Source: Tetranychus cinnabarinus (lineage: Eukaryota; Arthropoda; Arachnida; Trombidiformes; Tetranychidae). From it: a stretch of DNA of 64,000 nucleotides. The notes under the pieces were generated by a model. It had not been told where the DNA came from. It made no database searches and worked only from the letters and a program-made list of their open reading frames with translations. Shown in pieces: positions 23,462 to 37,559 of this stretch. The stretch is from positions 1,716,374-1,780,373 of the forward strand of contig WHVY01000010.1 of assembly GCA_022266195.1 (NCBI GenBank), written 5' to 3'. A program made the translations under genes and the position numbers. How positions within the stretch are numbered: the first letter of the stretch is position 1; the number at the start of each line of letters is the position of its first letter.

Positions 23462-26049
23462 ACCTTTGCGATACATTCTAGTAACAAAGTTAAGGTCAAT
23501 CTCTTGCTCTTCCCTATGCAATACCTACAATGATTTATGATTGATTGGCTGAACAGTTTCTCTCTCTGATGGACAAATATCATCTTCATCAGCAACATCA
23601 TCATCATCCAGCATCATTACCATCATATGTAATCGTCATTTATAAAAGCTTCATTCAGACCTTTTTACTATCTTAATTTAACTCTCTGAAAGGTTGAAGA
23701 AAAATATAATTTGATTGTTAACTATATCATTATATTTGACATCAAGTCTGTTTCTTCTTTGCCTTCTGTAACCAGAATCATTTCATAATTAGTATCAACA
23801 CAAAATTCAATTGAACTTCTTTTAACTAACAACATTAACATCAGCAACAATCACATTAGCACAAGCAAACAAAACTATTTCAATACTTACCTATACTTAC
23901 AGTATTACCTTTTTTTACCTATTATGCTTCAAGATGAATGCGTTTTTGAACACAAAAAGAACTATTTTCTCGTAAAATATTTATTATCAAACACTCTTAT
24001 TAGTTGTAAACAATTGATCACACCTTAAGTTTTATTGCAAAATGAGGAAGAAACCATATTACTTTGGGTGAAACGAATTACTGAATCAATAATGATATTT
24101 GCTTACTGAACAATCTATGAATAGATGATTGGTAATGATGATGATAATGATGATATTATAGGAAGGAATTTTTGTGTTGAATAAAATTGATTGTTACAGA
24201 GAGACTAAAAAGACTCATTTCAACAATCAAAGGATCAACTTGAGTTTTGAAAAGAAGAGAGTCAACATTTTCAATGATTTATACCGAAAATTGCTGTTAA
24301 TTTTTCAACTTCTCCTCTTGCTACATCTCATGTTTAGTGTTGACCGATGTTTTGTTTTGTTTATGTTAAACCATTGAATCTAATTGTAAGTAAACCAGGT
24401 AACAAACTCAAAGTGACCTATCAATTCTTTACATTTTTCCTCGTTGGTTACTGACAAGTTTCCAAAAATATCTTCAAATACCAAAGATGCTAAAGGCCAT
24501 TTGGACAATTTTCACGTTCATACTAGTCAAGTGTAACTAATCATTTTGTTTTCAAGAATAACCTTTAGTATCTAAGATTTTTTTACTCCTCCTTAGGATT
24601 GACCCATTGTTACCAAGCAAGCAACAAAACAATAAAAAAAGGATAATGCCTTTAACTGTATTCAACAAGCATATTGATCAGATAATGTTGGTGCGTAACC
24701 TGGTTTTACAAGGAAATGTTGACTAAAAAATTTACTTGTGTACATATTTACTGATCATTTTAATCATAATGATTTGGCCGTAATCTTCAACATGCATTGA
24801 ATTTTTGCTCGTCCATTCTCTCTGGTACACCTAGCAAAACTTTACATCTCAATCAGTGTTTGGTTATCAATAATGGCTGCTGAAGAGAATAAAAATCAAA
24901 GCTACTAATAGCTAGTAATTAGTTGCTGAAATTGTATGCTATTACGGATGGATGGTTATTGAGAACAATTTTTTCATCCTTTTGTCAACAAGTTAAGGAA
25001 CCAAAAGTCACTCATTAACCATGGTATTGATAGAGATAAAGATATTTGAATGGAAGACAACAAAACAGCTAATGGTGTGACTTTTACAATAATAAGGCGG
25101 TTGAACACACAGTTTTATGCCTTAGTGTGTTGGCCCACAGGAGAGAAAAAGACACCTTAATTAAGGTCTTAAGGCCAGGTAAATATACTCATCAAGTTTA
25201 TGCACATGGGAAGGTGGAGAAGGAGCGAGAAAGTAAAAGATAGTTTTACCTCTTCATCTTCTTTCTCTATCATCTTAAACTATCATCTGTATCAAGCTTA
25301 CCAAAAATGTTCATCTCACAAGTCGATCCACAGAGAATGTGTCTTCACCCACAGGTAACACTCTCTCGGTGGTCCTCTTTGTGTTAGTCTTTTATCTTCA
25401 TCTTCTTCTTACCTTTTCTTCTTGCTCATCATACTCACCATCATCTTCATTCCCTCCTCCTCCTTCTCATTCTCATTCTAATTCTAATTCTCTTTCTTTT
25501 CTTTTCTTCTTCAGCCTACCTAATTCATGTTCTCTTCTTCAATCATTACCTGCAAGGATTACAACTATTGGATGATCTTTGAACATGACTGTGGTCATAA
25601 TAGCAATTCATTTAAGCGATCTTTTCCCGAAAAGAAATATTGTCCACGGTACATTGGAAATAAGCGTTAAGTAGACATGAGAAGCTCAATGTTCCCTTAC
25701 AAAAGGCGATCAGTGATTACCCTTTTCCTTTCCTTCAAAAATACATTACACATGTAAACATATTGTAATGCAAAATGTTTAAGAGTTAACTAATGGTGGT
25801 TAATCATTCATTTCTCTCTCTCTCTCTCTCTCTCAGTTTAATGCTAAGTAATTTATTAACCACTATTAATAGATGATAATCATAGTGAAAAGTAGCTTTT
25901 CTGTTCAATTGGCCAGCGATTTGAGTTAAACTTGATTCTCCGTTAAATCTTTTCATATTCATTTCTCTTGACTCTATTTTCAAATGTCAAGTATTTTCAT
26001 TGTCTCTGAGCAAATAACTTTTTGTTACAAGAAACATCATAAAATAATG
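23462..26049. other. Upstream region of Wnt6 copy A, no gene recognised
   Basis: Non-coding by eye and shared with the right arm at about 33180-37560. It includes a purine/pyrimidine-asymmetric stretch near 25380-25520 and a CT dinucleotide run at about 25810-25836. The open frame at 24174-24377 is repeated in the right arm only because the DNA is duplicated; it has no recognisable domain. Confidence 0.45.
25810..25836 (+). repeat. (CT)n microsatellite
   Basis: About 13 CT units. The right-arm counterpart at about 33397-33410 is a much shorter GA run, a length difference between arms. Confidence 0.85.
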
Positions 26050-27400
26050 AACCAACGAACATCACAATAGCTAAAGCTCTAGAGAAGCAACTGGTGTTAG
26101 AGCAATAAAATTATCCCAAGAAGGTCAAGTTGAACTCCAATGGAATAATTTTCTGTAATCGTAATTTTTCGACTGGAATTTACTCATTTTTAGACTCTGC
26201 GATAAGAAGACAATTCTGACGCAAAATTTGTCACTACTGTTATAATTTGTTCATAAATGAGCTTCAATTTTCATTGTTTCACTTTCTTTTCTAACTTTTT
26301 TTTTCTCTATTCCTTCTCCTCTTTCAAGTGTTGATGGCCGATTGTAGAGTTATTATAACAATCAGTGTTACAATCATGAAAACAAAAGAATAGCTAAAGA
26401 TTATAATTGACTAGATACTAAATACACATTACAATGCATTTATGAGCTGGAATACAAAAACTAGTTGAATGGATGGCCGGGATCAGTTTTGACCAACTAA
26501 TCAGTGATTTATTAATGGCTTACTGTTTTCCTGTTTCTATGGGATTAAATTGACACATGCAATCAACATGACAATCAAAAGTTAAAGTTGGTGGAATAAA
26601 GAAACATATTGTTAATTGTCTTCAACGAGTGAGTGATAATTATGAGAAAAATAAACTACACAATCGCAATCACTGAGCACCTCTATTATCAGTTATTAAG
26701 TCAATTCAAGTGTCTCTTACTCGTGAGTCTGTGAGTATCTATCAAGAGGTAGATATTGCGAGGAAACAGGACGATGATACATAACAATGAAACTTAAAGA
26801 AAACAATTAAGGTAACAATAAGAAGATAATATGTGCTAGTAGAGCAATAAACAATAGAATGAAGATGATAAATTTTGATGATGATGGTGATGATGGTAAT
26901 GAAGATGAAGCAAAAACTGGAGAGATGAAAAAGTGTAATACGAGAAATGCAGTTCTCTGGTGTAAAAGTTGATTTGTAAACACAGATTAATGTAAAAAAC
27001 ATAATTTACATGAAGCAAGGCTAACTATTCTCAATGCTAACCAAAATTACTGCTAATTTTTCAAATGAATTGATTGAAAGATAATTTAAACAATTATGGT
27101 TGTTGAACTGAAGCTGATATCATAAATGAAATAAGAAACTTAAACAAATAAGATGAAAATAAAGAAACAAGATGGCGACATATTTGATTTGTTGACAATG
27201 CTGAGAGCAAGTAGGAAAGTGTAAACATTTATTTGAAAGTGTCATGTTAAAATTAGTGCTAATTAATTTGTTAATTGTTTGTTGATTATTTAACCGATTC
27301 TCTTACAACTTGGTGGAAAACAAGATTGAAACAAAATGACACTCTCGATATGTTATGTTGCCTGTTGATTGTTTTTTTGAGTGGACTCAAGTAAATCTAA
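26050..27400. other. Left-arm-specific block
   Basis: About 1.35 kb that has no match in the right arm, where an unrelated ~650-bp sequence (about 32530-33180) stands between the same flanks. No gene is recognised; the open frames are low-complexity with His runs from ATG/GAT repeats. Confidence 0.6.
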
Positions 27401-28509
27401 GGCTCAACGATTATTTCACTCAAGTATACATGCTTTTGAGTGATAGTTAATTCTTCATGCAATCTTTCATTCATTCACAGCTAATTGTTAAAGGTGAGAT
27501 AAAATACAAAGCTATTGTAACATTAAATGTTTTCATTTTCCTTCTTTTTTTCTTTCTTTTTCTCTCCATGTACCATGATTTATTCAATATCTGTTGGTTC
27601 ATCGATGGATTGGTCAATAAATGGAATCCAATGTATCGCAATGGAAGAAGATGGAAACTCATCAATCATAACTGTATCATTTACAAATGTGGACTTACCC
27701 CCAAAATGATTCACTCGTGCGACATTCGATGATTGAGATTAGACAAAGAATTTTTACGAATAACTGTATCAGTTCCATTGGTCACTTGGGAATCACATTC
27801 ACACTAGGCAAAAGCAACACAAACTTTAAAGCCATAAAGCTTAAAGGCACTTAAAGTACACATTAGACACAAATGGAGCCAATTTGAAAGGAAATGTCCG
27901 AAAGATGAAGTGACAAAAAACACCAGGAAGTAAAAGGAGAGGGAAAAGTGAACCTTAAACTGGTGAAATGGGAAACATCGTAAGCCAGTGAAAATATAAA
28001 GTTATCAAAGGTTGATTATTATTAATAAAGGATGATGCTGATTACATGAAGATGATTGAAAAACGGTAAAAGAGATTGAGAATAAGATGACGATGGAAAG
28101 TGAGTGAACTTTCTCTCTCTTTTTCTCTCTTTCTAACGCAAACTCACTCTACTTATCAATAATAAAGTCGACCCTCCGATAAGTTAACAAACTGAGTGGA
28201 TAAAGCAATTAGGCACTGTTATAATTTTTCTCTTCTCTTTCTTTTTCCTCTTTCGATTTCTAATTGATCGCCAAAGAAAAGGGAAAAAAGTAAAGGGTAA
28301 AACAATAGATAGAGCTGCTTTTGTTAAGTCTTCAAGAGTGTTAACTAATGGAATGGTTGACTTTAATTAAATGGATAGCGCCATCTATTTTAATTGTTTT
28401 ACCAGAGATGATAAACAAGATCAAGATAATCAACAAGTTACAAAGAAACAATCAAGCCATATTGATGCCAAGGAAAGATCATATGAACTCAATGGAAATA
28501 ATTTCATCA

Positions 28510-29330
28510 TTCACTTGGTCAACAGTTGAATAATTACAAGCCATTTTTGATTGAACGCAGTTTGTGTTAGAAATCAAATTATTGACAATTTAAATGAAAT
28601 CCTTTCATGTCAGATGATCAAGCTCAAGTATTACAACAACCAAAAACATGACAGCAACCATTATCAAAACTAATCGCTAGTAAATCATTAGGATGTTTGC
28701 CAGTGATTTTCTTGTAGTCTCGAAAACGAAAATTAGTTAAAAGTTTATTTAAAGTTATTACAAACAAACCATTTGTTAGCTTTAAAATATTCCAATTTTC
28801 AGAAGGATTGAGCAAACAAATTAATTTAACTATGAATTTCCTAAGAAATCTATTCTCAATTCCTGTTGATAAAACAAGAAAATCGCAGTTATTCAATTGG
28901 GTGATTTTATCGACATTTTCAGGCTGTAGTATAATGAATCGATTATCAAGACACAAATATCGATGTTTTTCTTATCTGAATCCCAGCTTACCATGCTATT
29001 CAAGCTCATCTTGGTGTGTGTTTCTACGTTTTTTGGCTGTTTGGCATTACATTTTGAATGGAGTTTTTCCTCTAAACATACATTATCGATGATCATCTAT
29101 TTTCATTGAAAAAATTGGATAATAATCGCTAATCGGAAATTGGTGTAATCGCCCAGCACTAATTCAATTGTGAAGATTTTATTTGATGAAATAAGCCTTA
29201 GTATTGTCAATGAAATTGAGCAAGATTTGATCAGATTCAAAACTTTCCTGATTTAAAGTCAAAAAAGAAGCTCAGAACATATCAATAACAAAATCTCTGT
29301 TGAAAATTTCAAGCTAATAAACTTAATGAT
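28510..29330. other. Left-arm-specific block with a coding-like minus-strand frame
   Basis: About 820 bp absent from the right arm between conserved flanks. A 110-codon open frame on the minus strand (28624-28956) starts only with TTG and ends in a Cys-rich tail, with an ordinary amino-acid mix. It could be a gene fragment carried by an insertion, or chance. I do not recognise it. Confidence 0.35.
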
Positions 29331-29800
29331 TATGCTTCTGTAAAATTCAATTGAAACTTGTATCATTTTGCAGCTAAATGCATGAATAAAGTTTATGTTT
29401 TCGCGGCCAAGCAATCAATAGTTAATTTGAATGTCAATTTGCGCGACTACAACAAAAAACGTGCAAACATTTATTGAACATCATTAATAACGATATTAAG
29501 TGCAATGTGATGATAATTAATGAACATTTTTCAACTCATTTTACAAGTTACATTAAAAAAGACACTAATTTATGCATTTAAAAGTATTACTGAAAGTGAA
29601 ATGTTACCTAAATGAAGATGAAAATTGGATGAAACTTACACTTTAACTCAACAAACACAAAAGCAAAGCCAAGTAAATAAATGAAGGAAAAAAGTAGAAA
29701 AAAAAGTTCATATTAATAATGATATTTTTTGTTCATTATTGTATTTAAATGTTAAATAACACAGATTTTTATGAAATAAGCAAAGAAAAGGGAAACAATT

Positions 29801-30699
29801 TTTTCATATTCATCTAATCAGATTCAATTGCTTAATTTACGCTAGCAACTAAATTCAGTAAAAAGGTGAGAAAAGAAACCTTTTTGTTCATATTTCAACT
29901 TGTCATTTGATGGTCAACTGTTTTCTTGTCTCCTATTGTCTTAAAGTATATTTTAAATATTTAATTTGCTGTCTCAATGGGATAAATTGTCAGTTAATCA
30001 AATAAAATTGTCAATGAAAATAATAAATTGGTAAATAGAGAGGAAATTTAGGTTTGAATGAGTGTAAATACAAGTGTTACAGGTATGGAAAAAAAAGTGT
30101 GAAAAAGATGTTGATCCAAGTAAATTACCTTAATTTTGTGTGGCTTTATGTTGACCAACAAAAGGTAAGATGAAGAGAAAGCTCGAGATATAATAATATG
30201 TATTACTATTATTTAAACAAAATTGAGTTACTTCAACAATATTTTTTTAGCGGTTCAATGATAAGAGGAAAGCTAAAAGGTAAGTCCAGTGTAAAAGTGA
30301 CTCTTTTTAGTGGTTGATTGTAGCTATTTAATAGTGGGCGTCTTTGGCTTTGAAAGTAATCTTCAATTGTAAAAAGATGATGATGAGAAGGAAGAGAATG
30401 ATGAAGAAAATGAAAGAATAGTTAAAATATGAAGAGATGATGTTGTTGCTGTTGATGATGTTGATGGTGAAGCAAAGGAAACATTTTAATGATGGATTTT
30501 AGCTGTTAATTAAATTGGCTTGACCCCTCCTCACACAAACAGACAAAATAAGCTGCACGTTGAAACGTGAAAACTTTATGAAAGGCGTGCTTGGACCTAA
30601 CGCACAAACATTGCAGACCAAAGGTAACTTGGCTTTTATGTTTTAAGGTACAACAAAAAGAGATGGAAAAGAGTCTTCAAATTATAAGTCTGATAATGT
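29801..30699. other. Unique spacer between inverted arms
   Basis: About 900 bp without inverted partner. It is AT-rich with GATGATG-type tracts around 30375-30470, and no gene is recognised. It is the loop of the palindrome. Confidence 0.7.
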
Positions 30700-32587
30700 G
30701 AATTTTTTTCCCTTTTCTTTGCTTATTTCATAAAAATCTGTGTTATTTAACATTTAAATACAATAATGAACAAAAAATATCATTATTAATATGAACTTTT
30801 TTTTCTACTTTTTTCCTTCATTTATTTACTTGGCTTTGCTTTTGTGTTTGTTGAGTTAAAGTGTAAGTTTCATCCAATTTTCATCTTCATTTAGCTAACA
30901 TTTCACTTTCAAGTAATACTTTTAAATGCATAAATTAGTGTCTTTTTTAATGTAACTTGTGAAATGAGTTGAAAAATGTTCATTAATTATCATCACATTG
31001 CACTTAATATCGTTATTAATGATGTTCAATAAATGTTTGCACGTTTTTTGTTGTAGTCGCGCAAATTGACATTCAAATTAACTATTGATTGCGCGAAAAA
31101 AAATCAACATTTATTCATTCATTTAGCTGCTAAATGATACAACTTCAATTGAATTCAACAGAATCAAGATCATTAAGTTGGACAATGATCGTTCCTTGGC
31201 ATCAGTATGGCTTGATTGTTTCTTTGTAACTTGTTGATTATCTTGATCTTGTTCACCATCTCTGGTAAAGTCAACCAGACTTGAAGCTAAACTAAAGCCT
31301 TATGACATTTAGCCTTTAGTTTATGTTTGAATCTTGTTAATCCATTCTGTGAGGTCTTATTACAGCTAACATCTATGTTCTTTACATGCATCAATTATGA
31401 AATCAGAAAAAACTTTTCTGTTCTGAAATTAACCGACAAAACGAATGAGTTTAAACATTGAATCGTTCAAGCCACTGATTTAGATACATGTAATCAATAT
31501 GTACTGTTTGAAGAAGCAATTTAAAGATGTCAGAACTTGTTGATATTTTTGATGAAAAAATTGAAATGAAAATGAAAAATTAACATAAATCGAAAGCTTA
31601 ATGTCTATAATGACGAAAAAATGACAAAAAATAAATGTTTATTACACAAAAACATATTTTTTGATGAAAAAAGTTGGGAACATGAAAGAAAAATAAAAGA
31701 GTTGTTAGTGGCGCCATCGCGTTCTGCTGGTTTTCCCTATAAGTTAACATTGCGGCTACCTCTTGTTATACCTGTTATTGTACTCTTTGTCGGAGGGTCG
31801 ACTGTATTATTGATAAGTAGAGTGAGTTTGCGTTAGAAAGAGAGAAAAAGAGAGAGAAAGTTCACTCACTTTCCATCGTCATCTTATTCTCAATCTCTTT
31901 TACCGTTTTTCAATCATCTTCATGTAATCAGCATCATCCTTTATTAATAATAATCAACCTTTGATAACTTTATATTTTCACTGGCTTACGATGTTTCCCA
32001 TTTCACCAGTTTAAGGTTCACTTTTCGCTCTCCTTTTACTTCCTGGTGTTTTTTTGTGACTTCATTCTTCGGACATTTCCTTTCAAATTGGCTCCATTTG
32101 TGTCTAATGTGTACTTTAAGTGCCTTTAAGCTTTATGGCTTTAAAGTTTGTGTTGCTTTTGCCTAGTGTGAATGTGATTCCCAAGTGACCAATGGAACTG
32201 ATACAGTTATTCGTAAAAATTCTTTGTCTAATCTCAATCATCGAATGTCGCACGAGTGAATCATTTTGGGGGTAAGTCCACATTTGTAAATGATACAGTT
32301 ATGATTGATGAGTTTCCATCTTCTTCCATTGCGATACATTGGATTCCATTTATTGACCAATCCATCGATGAACCAACAGATATTGAGTAAATCATGGTAC
32401 ATGGAGAGAAAAAGAAAGAAAAAAAGAAGGAAAATGAAAACATTTAATGTTACAATAGCTTTGTATTTTATCTCACCTTTAACAATTAGCTGTGAATGAA
32501 TGAAGAATCAACTATCACTCAAAAGCATGTATATTTCAGTCAAATAATCGTTGATTAAGTAACATGCGACATATGATACCTGTGCAA

Positions 32588-32880
32588 CTTTTTTCCGAGT
32601 TACAAGCCGATCGATAGGAATGAAAATCTCCAAATTTTTTCACCTGTAGTCAGGGGCCCAAAGAAATTTTTAAGAAGGAAACAATTTCACAGAAATTTTC
32701 ATAGATACAGTATACGTATACATGGACATCGACTGTATTCAGATATCAGTTTCTAATTTACAATTCAAAGTGCTGTGATCTATGAAAATTTCTGTAAAAT
32801 TGTTTTTTTCTTATCAAAAATTCCCTTTGCCCCTGACTACAGGTGACTACAGCTTTAAACTCGAAAAAAAGTTTTGCAGG
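32588..32880. mobile_element. Foldback element, right arm
   Basis: The inner stems run from CACCTGTAGTCAGGGGC (32641) to the complementary GCCCCTGACTACAGGTG (32845), with about 70 bp of pairing per stem. An outer pair, ACTTTTTTCCGAGTT and a weaker AACTCGAAAAAAAGTT, flanks them. A shortened relative stands at the matching place in the third arm copy (44224-44349). The left arm has no such element. Confidence 0.75.
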
Positions 32881-34208
32881 CATCCTATGAAACTCTGTGT
32901 TGATTCCGATAATTAAGAAAAATTATTTCTTTATATTGAATTTTGTAGGGAAATCAACAAATGAGCTATCAAAATTTATACAAAATTCAATGCAAACGAA
33001 TAATTTTTCTTGCTAGTTATCGGAATAGCTAATTGAATTTCCTGAGAACTGAATAAATCAAAATTAAAGGTTTTTCATTGATTAATATTGTGCATTTGTT
33101 TGGACTGCTTAACAACATTTGAGCTCTAAGTTTAAGCTGTGCAATTAACGCCGTTAATTGATACAAAACCGTTTCGTTACTTCATTTTTTATGATGTTTC
33201 TTGTAACAAAAAGTTATTTGCTCAGAGACAATGAAAATACTTGACATTTGAAAATAGAGTCAAGAGAAATGAATATGAAAAGATTTAACGGAGAATCAAG
33301 TTTAACTCAAATCGCTGGCCAATTGAACAGAAAAGCTACTTTTCACTATGATTATCATCTATTAATAGTGGTTAATAAATTACTTAGCATTAAACTGAGA
33401 GAGAGAGAGAAATGAATGATTAACCACCATTAGTTAACTCTTAAACATTTTGCATTACAATATGTTTACATGTGTAATGTATTTTTGAAGGAAAGGAAAA
33501 GGGTAATCACTGATCGCCTTTTGTAAGGGAACATTGAGCTTCTCATGTCTACTTAACGCTTATTTCCAATGTACCGTGGACAATATTTCTTTTCGGGAAA
33601 AGATCGCTTAAATGAATTGCTATTATGACCACAGTCATGTTCAAAGATCATCCAATAGTTGTAATCCTTGCAGGTAATGATTGAAGAAGAAAACATGAAT
33701 TAGGTAGGCTGAAGAAGAAAAGAAAAGAAAGAGAATTAGAATTAGAATGAGAATGAGAAGGAGGAGGAGGGAATGAAGATGATGGTGAGTATGATGAGCA
33801 AGAAGAAAAGGTAAGAAAGATGAAGATAAAAGACTAACACAAAGAGGACCACCGAGAGAGTGTTACCTGTGGGTGAAGACACATTCTCTGTGGATCGACT
33901 TGTGAGATGAACATTTTTGGTAAGCTGGATACAGATGATAGTTTAAGATGATAGAGAAAGAAGATGAAGAGGTAAAACTATCTTTTACTTTCTCGCTCCT
34001 TCTCCACCTTCTTGTGCATAAACTTGATGAGTATATTTACCTGGCCTTAGACCTTAATTAAGATGTCTTCTTCTCTCCTGTGGGCCAACACACTAGGCAT
34101 AAAACTGTGTGTTCAACCGCCTCATTATTGTAAAAGTCACACCATTAGCTGTTTTGTTGTCTTCCATTCAAATATCTTTATCGCTTTCTCAATAACATGG
34201 TTAATGAG

Positions 34209-34587
34209 TAGGGCTTTTCATTTTCTATACAGTTTGTCTATCTTATGCCCAGAGAAAGGCAAAGTATATTCTTGATAAATATTTATTCTAGATTTTTATT
34301 CTATCGATATATTTTACAGAAAAAAAATAGAAATTATTTTTCAGGAATATTTTGCGACTATTTTGCTCGATTGAAAGTAACATAAAAACATATAAAAACA
34401 ACTGCAAGTAAACTTTAAAACCAAATCATTCAAGATAAAATCTCACCACCAGAATTTGATTTCATACATGTACATTTTTGCATAAAAGATAGCTTTAAGT
34501 ATATTGTTTTTCAATGGGAAAAAGCATCGGCATAAAATCTATGCTTTTTGATTAAAAATATCATTTAATGCAAAATGAAAAGCCATG
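34209..34587. mobile_element. hAT-like MITE with 8-bp target duplication
   Basis: 379 bp bounded by imperfect inverted repeats, TAGGGCTTTTCATTTT and the complement of CATGGCTTTTCATTTT. The perfect 8-mer TTAATGAG flanks it on both sides (34201-34208 and 34588-34595). The left arm at about 25010 has a single TTAATGAG, so it is the empty site. No coding capacity. Eight-base duplications and the A/G-rich start fit hAT elements. Confidence 0.8.
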
Positions 34588-37559
34588 TTAATGAGCGACT
34601 GTTGGTGCCTTAACTTGTCACCAAAAATTGTTCACAAATTTCTCAAACCGACAGTTTTTGACAAGTTCTTCAATATTTAGTTATGTGATCTTATAGCGCA
34701 TAAAAAGTTTTAAGGCCAAAATCTAGAAAACTGTCGATGAATCGAGCAAAGTTTCCAACCAACCATGTTCACAAATAAGTTTTATCGATAAAAAGTGAGT
34801 TTCAGCAAATTCTCTATGATCCGCGAGAAAAGCGAATAACTTATCCGTAAATCGGATAGAAGCAGAAAACTTTATTTCACAAAATAAATGCATTCCCTGA
34901 TTGGCATTAAAAGTTACATCAGAAGAATGATTTTGATAAAAAATCTGGTTTCATAACTGAACAAAAGGCTATCGGAGTTTCAACTTTGACATCGATTTTT
35001 TCGAAAACTGTCGATTGGAGAAAATTTTAATGGGTCCAGTTTTTATGCCACTACAAACTTACAAAGTCCCAACTCTTGCCTCGAAAGTCAAATTTTTAGC
35101 ATAAACTCCTGTTCAAAAATTTGAAGCGAATACTTTTCACCAGATTGAGTTCAGAACGGTCAGCAATTTTTTTGATAATTTCACCCATTTCTTCTATAAT
35201 CAGACTTGAGATTGCATCGCGCTTGACCTTATTTCGCATGTTTGATTCACGAAATTAAATCTACTTTTGTTATTAAATTAATCAAGTGCTATTTTTTATT
35301 TTCTATCAAAATCTTTTTAATATCCCTGCAAAAAGTCGGTAATTTTACATTTGAAGCTAGTTCCACTATTTCTCAGAAGTTCCTTAATTACTAGCTATTA
35401 GTAGCTTTGATTTTATTTCCTTCAGCAGCTATTATTGATAACTAAACACTGATTGAGATGTAAAGTTTCGCTAGGTGTACCAGAGAGAATAGACGAGCAA
35501 AAATTCAATGCATTTTGCCGATTATGGCCAAATCATTATGATTAAAATGATCAGTAAATATGTACACAAGTAAAATTTTTAGTCAACATGTATTTCCTTG
35601 TAAAACCAGGTTACGCACCAACATTATCTGATCAATATGCTTGTTGAATACAGTTAAAGGCATTATCCTTTTTTTATTGTTTTGTTGCTTGCTTGGTAAC
35701 AATGGGTCAATCCTAAGGAGGAGTAAAAAAATATTAGATACTAAAGGTTATTCTTGAAAACAAAATGATTAGTTACACTTGACTAGTATGGACGTGAAAA
35801 TTGTCCAAATGGCCTTTAGCATCTTTGGTATTTGAAGATATTTTTGGAAACTTGACAGTAACCAACGAGGAAAAATGTAAAGAATTGATAGGTCACTTTG
35901 AGTTTGTTACCTGGTTTACTTACAATTAGATTCAATGGTTTAACATAAACAAAACAAAACATCGGTCAACACTAAACATGAGATGTAGCAACAGGAGAAG
36001 TTGAAAAATTAACAGCAATTTTCGGTATAAATCATTGAAAATGTTGACTCTCTTCTTTTCAAAACTCAAGTTGATCCTTTGATTGTTGAAATGAGTCTTT
36101 TTAGTCTCTCTGTAACAATCAATTTTATTCAAGACAAAAATTCCTTCCTATAATATCATCATTATCATCATCATTACCAATCATCTATTCATAGATTGTT
36201 CAGTAAGCAAATATCATTATTGATTCAGTAATTCGTTTCACCCAAAGTAATATGGTTTCTTCCTCATTTTGCAATAAAACTTAAGGTGTGATCAATTGTT
36301 TACAACTAATAAGAGTGTTTGATAATAAATATTTTACGAGAAAATAGTTCTTTTTGTGTTAAAAACGCATTCATCTTGAAGCATAATAGGTAAAAAAAGG
36401 TAATACTGTAAGTATAGGTAAGTATTGAAATAGTTTTGTTTGTTTGTGCTAATGTGATTGTTGCTGATGTTAATGTTGTTAGTTAAAAGAAGTTCAATTG
36501 AATTTTGTGTTGATACTAATTATGAAATGATTCTGGTTACAGAAGGCAAAGAAGAAACAGACTTGATGTCGAATATAATGATATAGCTAACAATCAAATT
36601 ATATTTTCTTCAACCTTTGAAAGACTTAAATTAAGATAGTAAAAAGGTCTGAATGAAGCTTCTATAAATGACGATTACATATGATGGTAATGATGCTGGA
36701 TGATGATGTTGTTGCTGATGAAGATGATATTTGTCCATCAGAGAAAGAAACTGTTCAGCCAATCAATCATAAATCATTGTTTCTATTATAGGTATAACCA
36801 TTGAATTTGTATTGAACCTTTAACTTTTTTACTTTTCCTTCTCTTGTCTTTTCTTTCTTGTTTTGTTTCGTTGGCCTTTGATCATTCATCAATGATAATG
36901 GTGCGATGTTGAATCAACATTTTGCGTGATTATAGCTGATATCACGCGAACATCACTCCATTTCCATATTGACATTCCATCATTTCGTTTCTTCAATTGA
37001 AAATCAGTTTGTTTCCCTTCTCCTTTTTTTGATATTTTAACTTGAAACCAATTTAAAACTTTAGAGCACCTAAGTGGCGATAAGCTTTGAGCAGGAAAAA
37101 AAGGAGAATAGGTTAATTTGGTTGTTTGAAAAAAAACAAGGGAGGCAAAGAAGATGAAAAATACTCACCAAATACATATACTTGCTTTGTTGTCCAAACA
37201 ACATGAAAGGTTGATTGAAAACAAACAAAAGGATTACTTTTCCTGCAAATCGATTTACCCTCAATTTGAGCAAATTTAGTTCTTTTATTTTGTTCAACAA
37301 GTGATTGGCCAATTAAGTTAACCTGTCATCCGATTCCATTGCTCCAAACACTTCTGAAGAGTTGTTACCATCTCAATTGACCCTGAGAAAAGCAAAAAGT
37401 TAAACATTAGTTGGTTAGTTAGAGAGATAAATTGATAAAAAAGCAAATAACTTACAAATGAAATACTAAATGATTGATGCATGATCTGATTCAATTTCTC
37501 AATAAATACTTCAATTGTAAAGGGAAGTGTAAGAGATTGACCTTAACATTGTTACTAGA

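Larger units (their letters stand above)
18120..29800. repeat. Left arm of large inverted duplication
   Basis: Reverse complement of about 30700-42175. Identity is visible over most of the length, including the Beclin last exon, the Wnt6 gene with introns, and many non-coding blocks (for example 19588-19815 against 41011-41238). The outer limit is in the last Beclin intron at about 18120, just past a TTA-rich microsatellite. The inner limit is near 29800. Arm-specific blocks are at about 26050-27400 and 28510-29330. The native position of the complete Beclin gene across the outer breakpoint makes this the original locus. Limits are by eye, plus or minus about 30 bp. Confidence 0.9.

Noticed and set aside
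24174..24377. Frame repeated in the right arm at 35932-36132
   Set aside because: The match follows from DNA-level duplication. Neighbouring non-coding DNA is equally conserved and no domain or splice context is visible.
25339..25575. Ser/Pro/Phe-rich frame
   Set aside because: Produced by a pyrimidine-rich strand-asymmetric tract; composition is that of a simple repeat.
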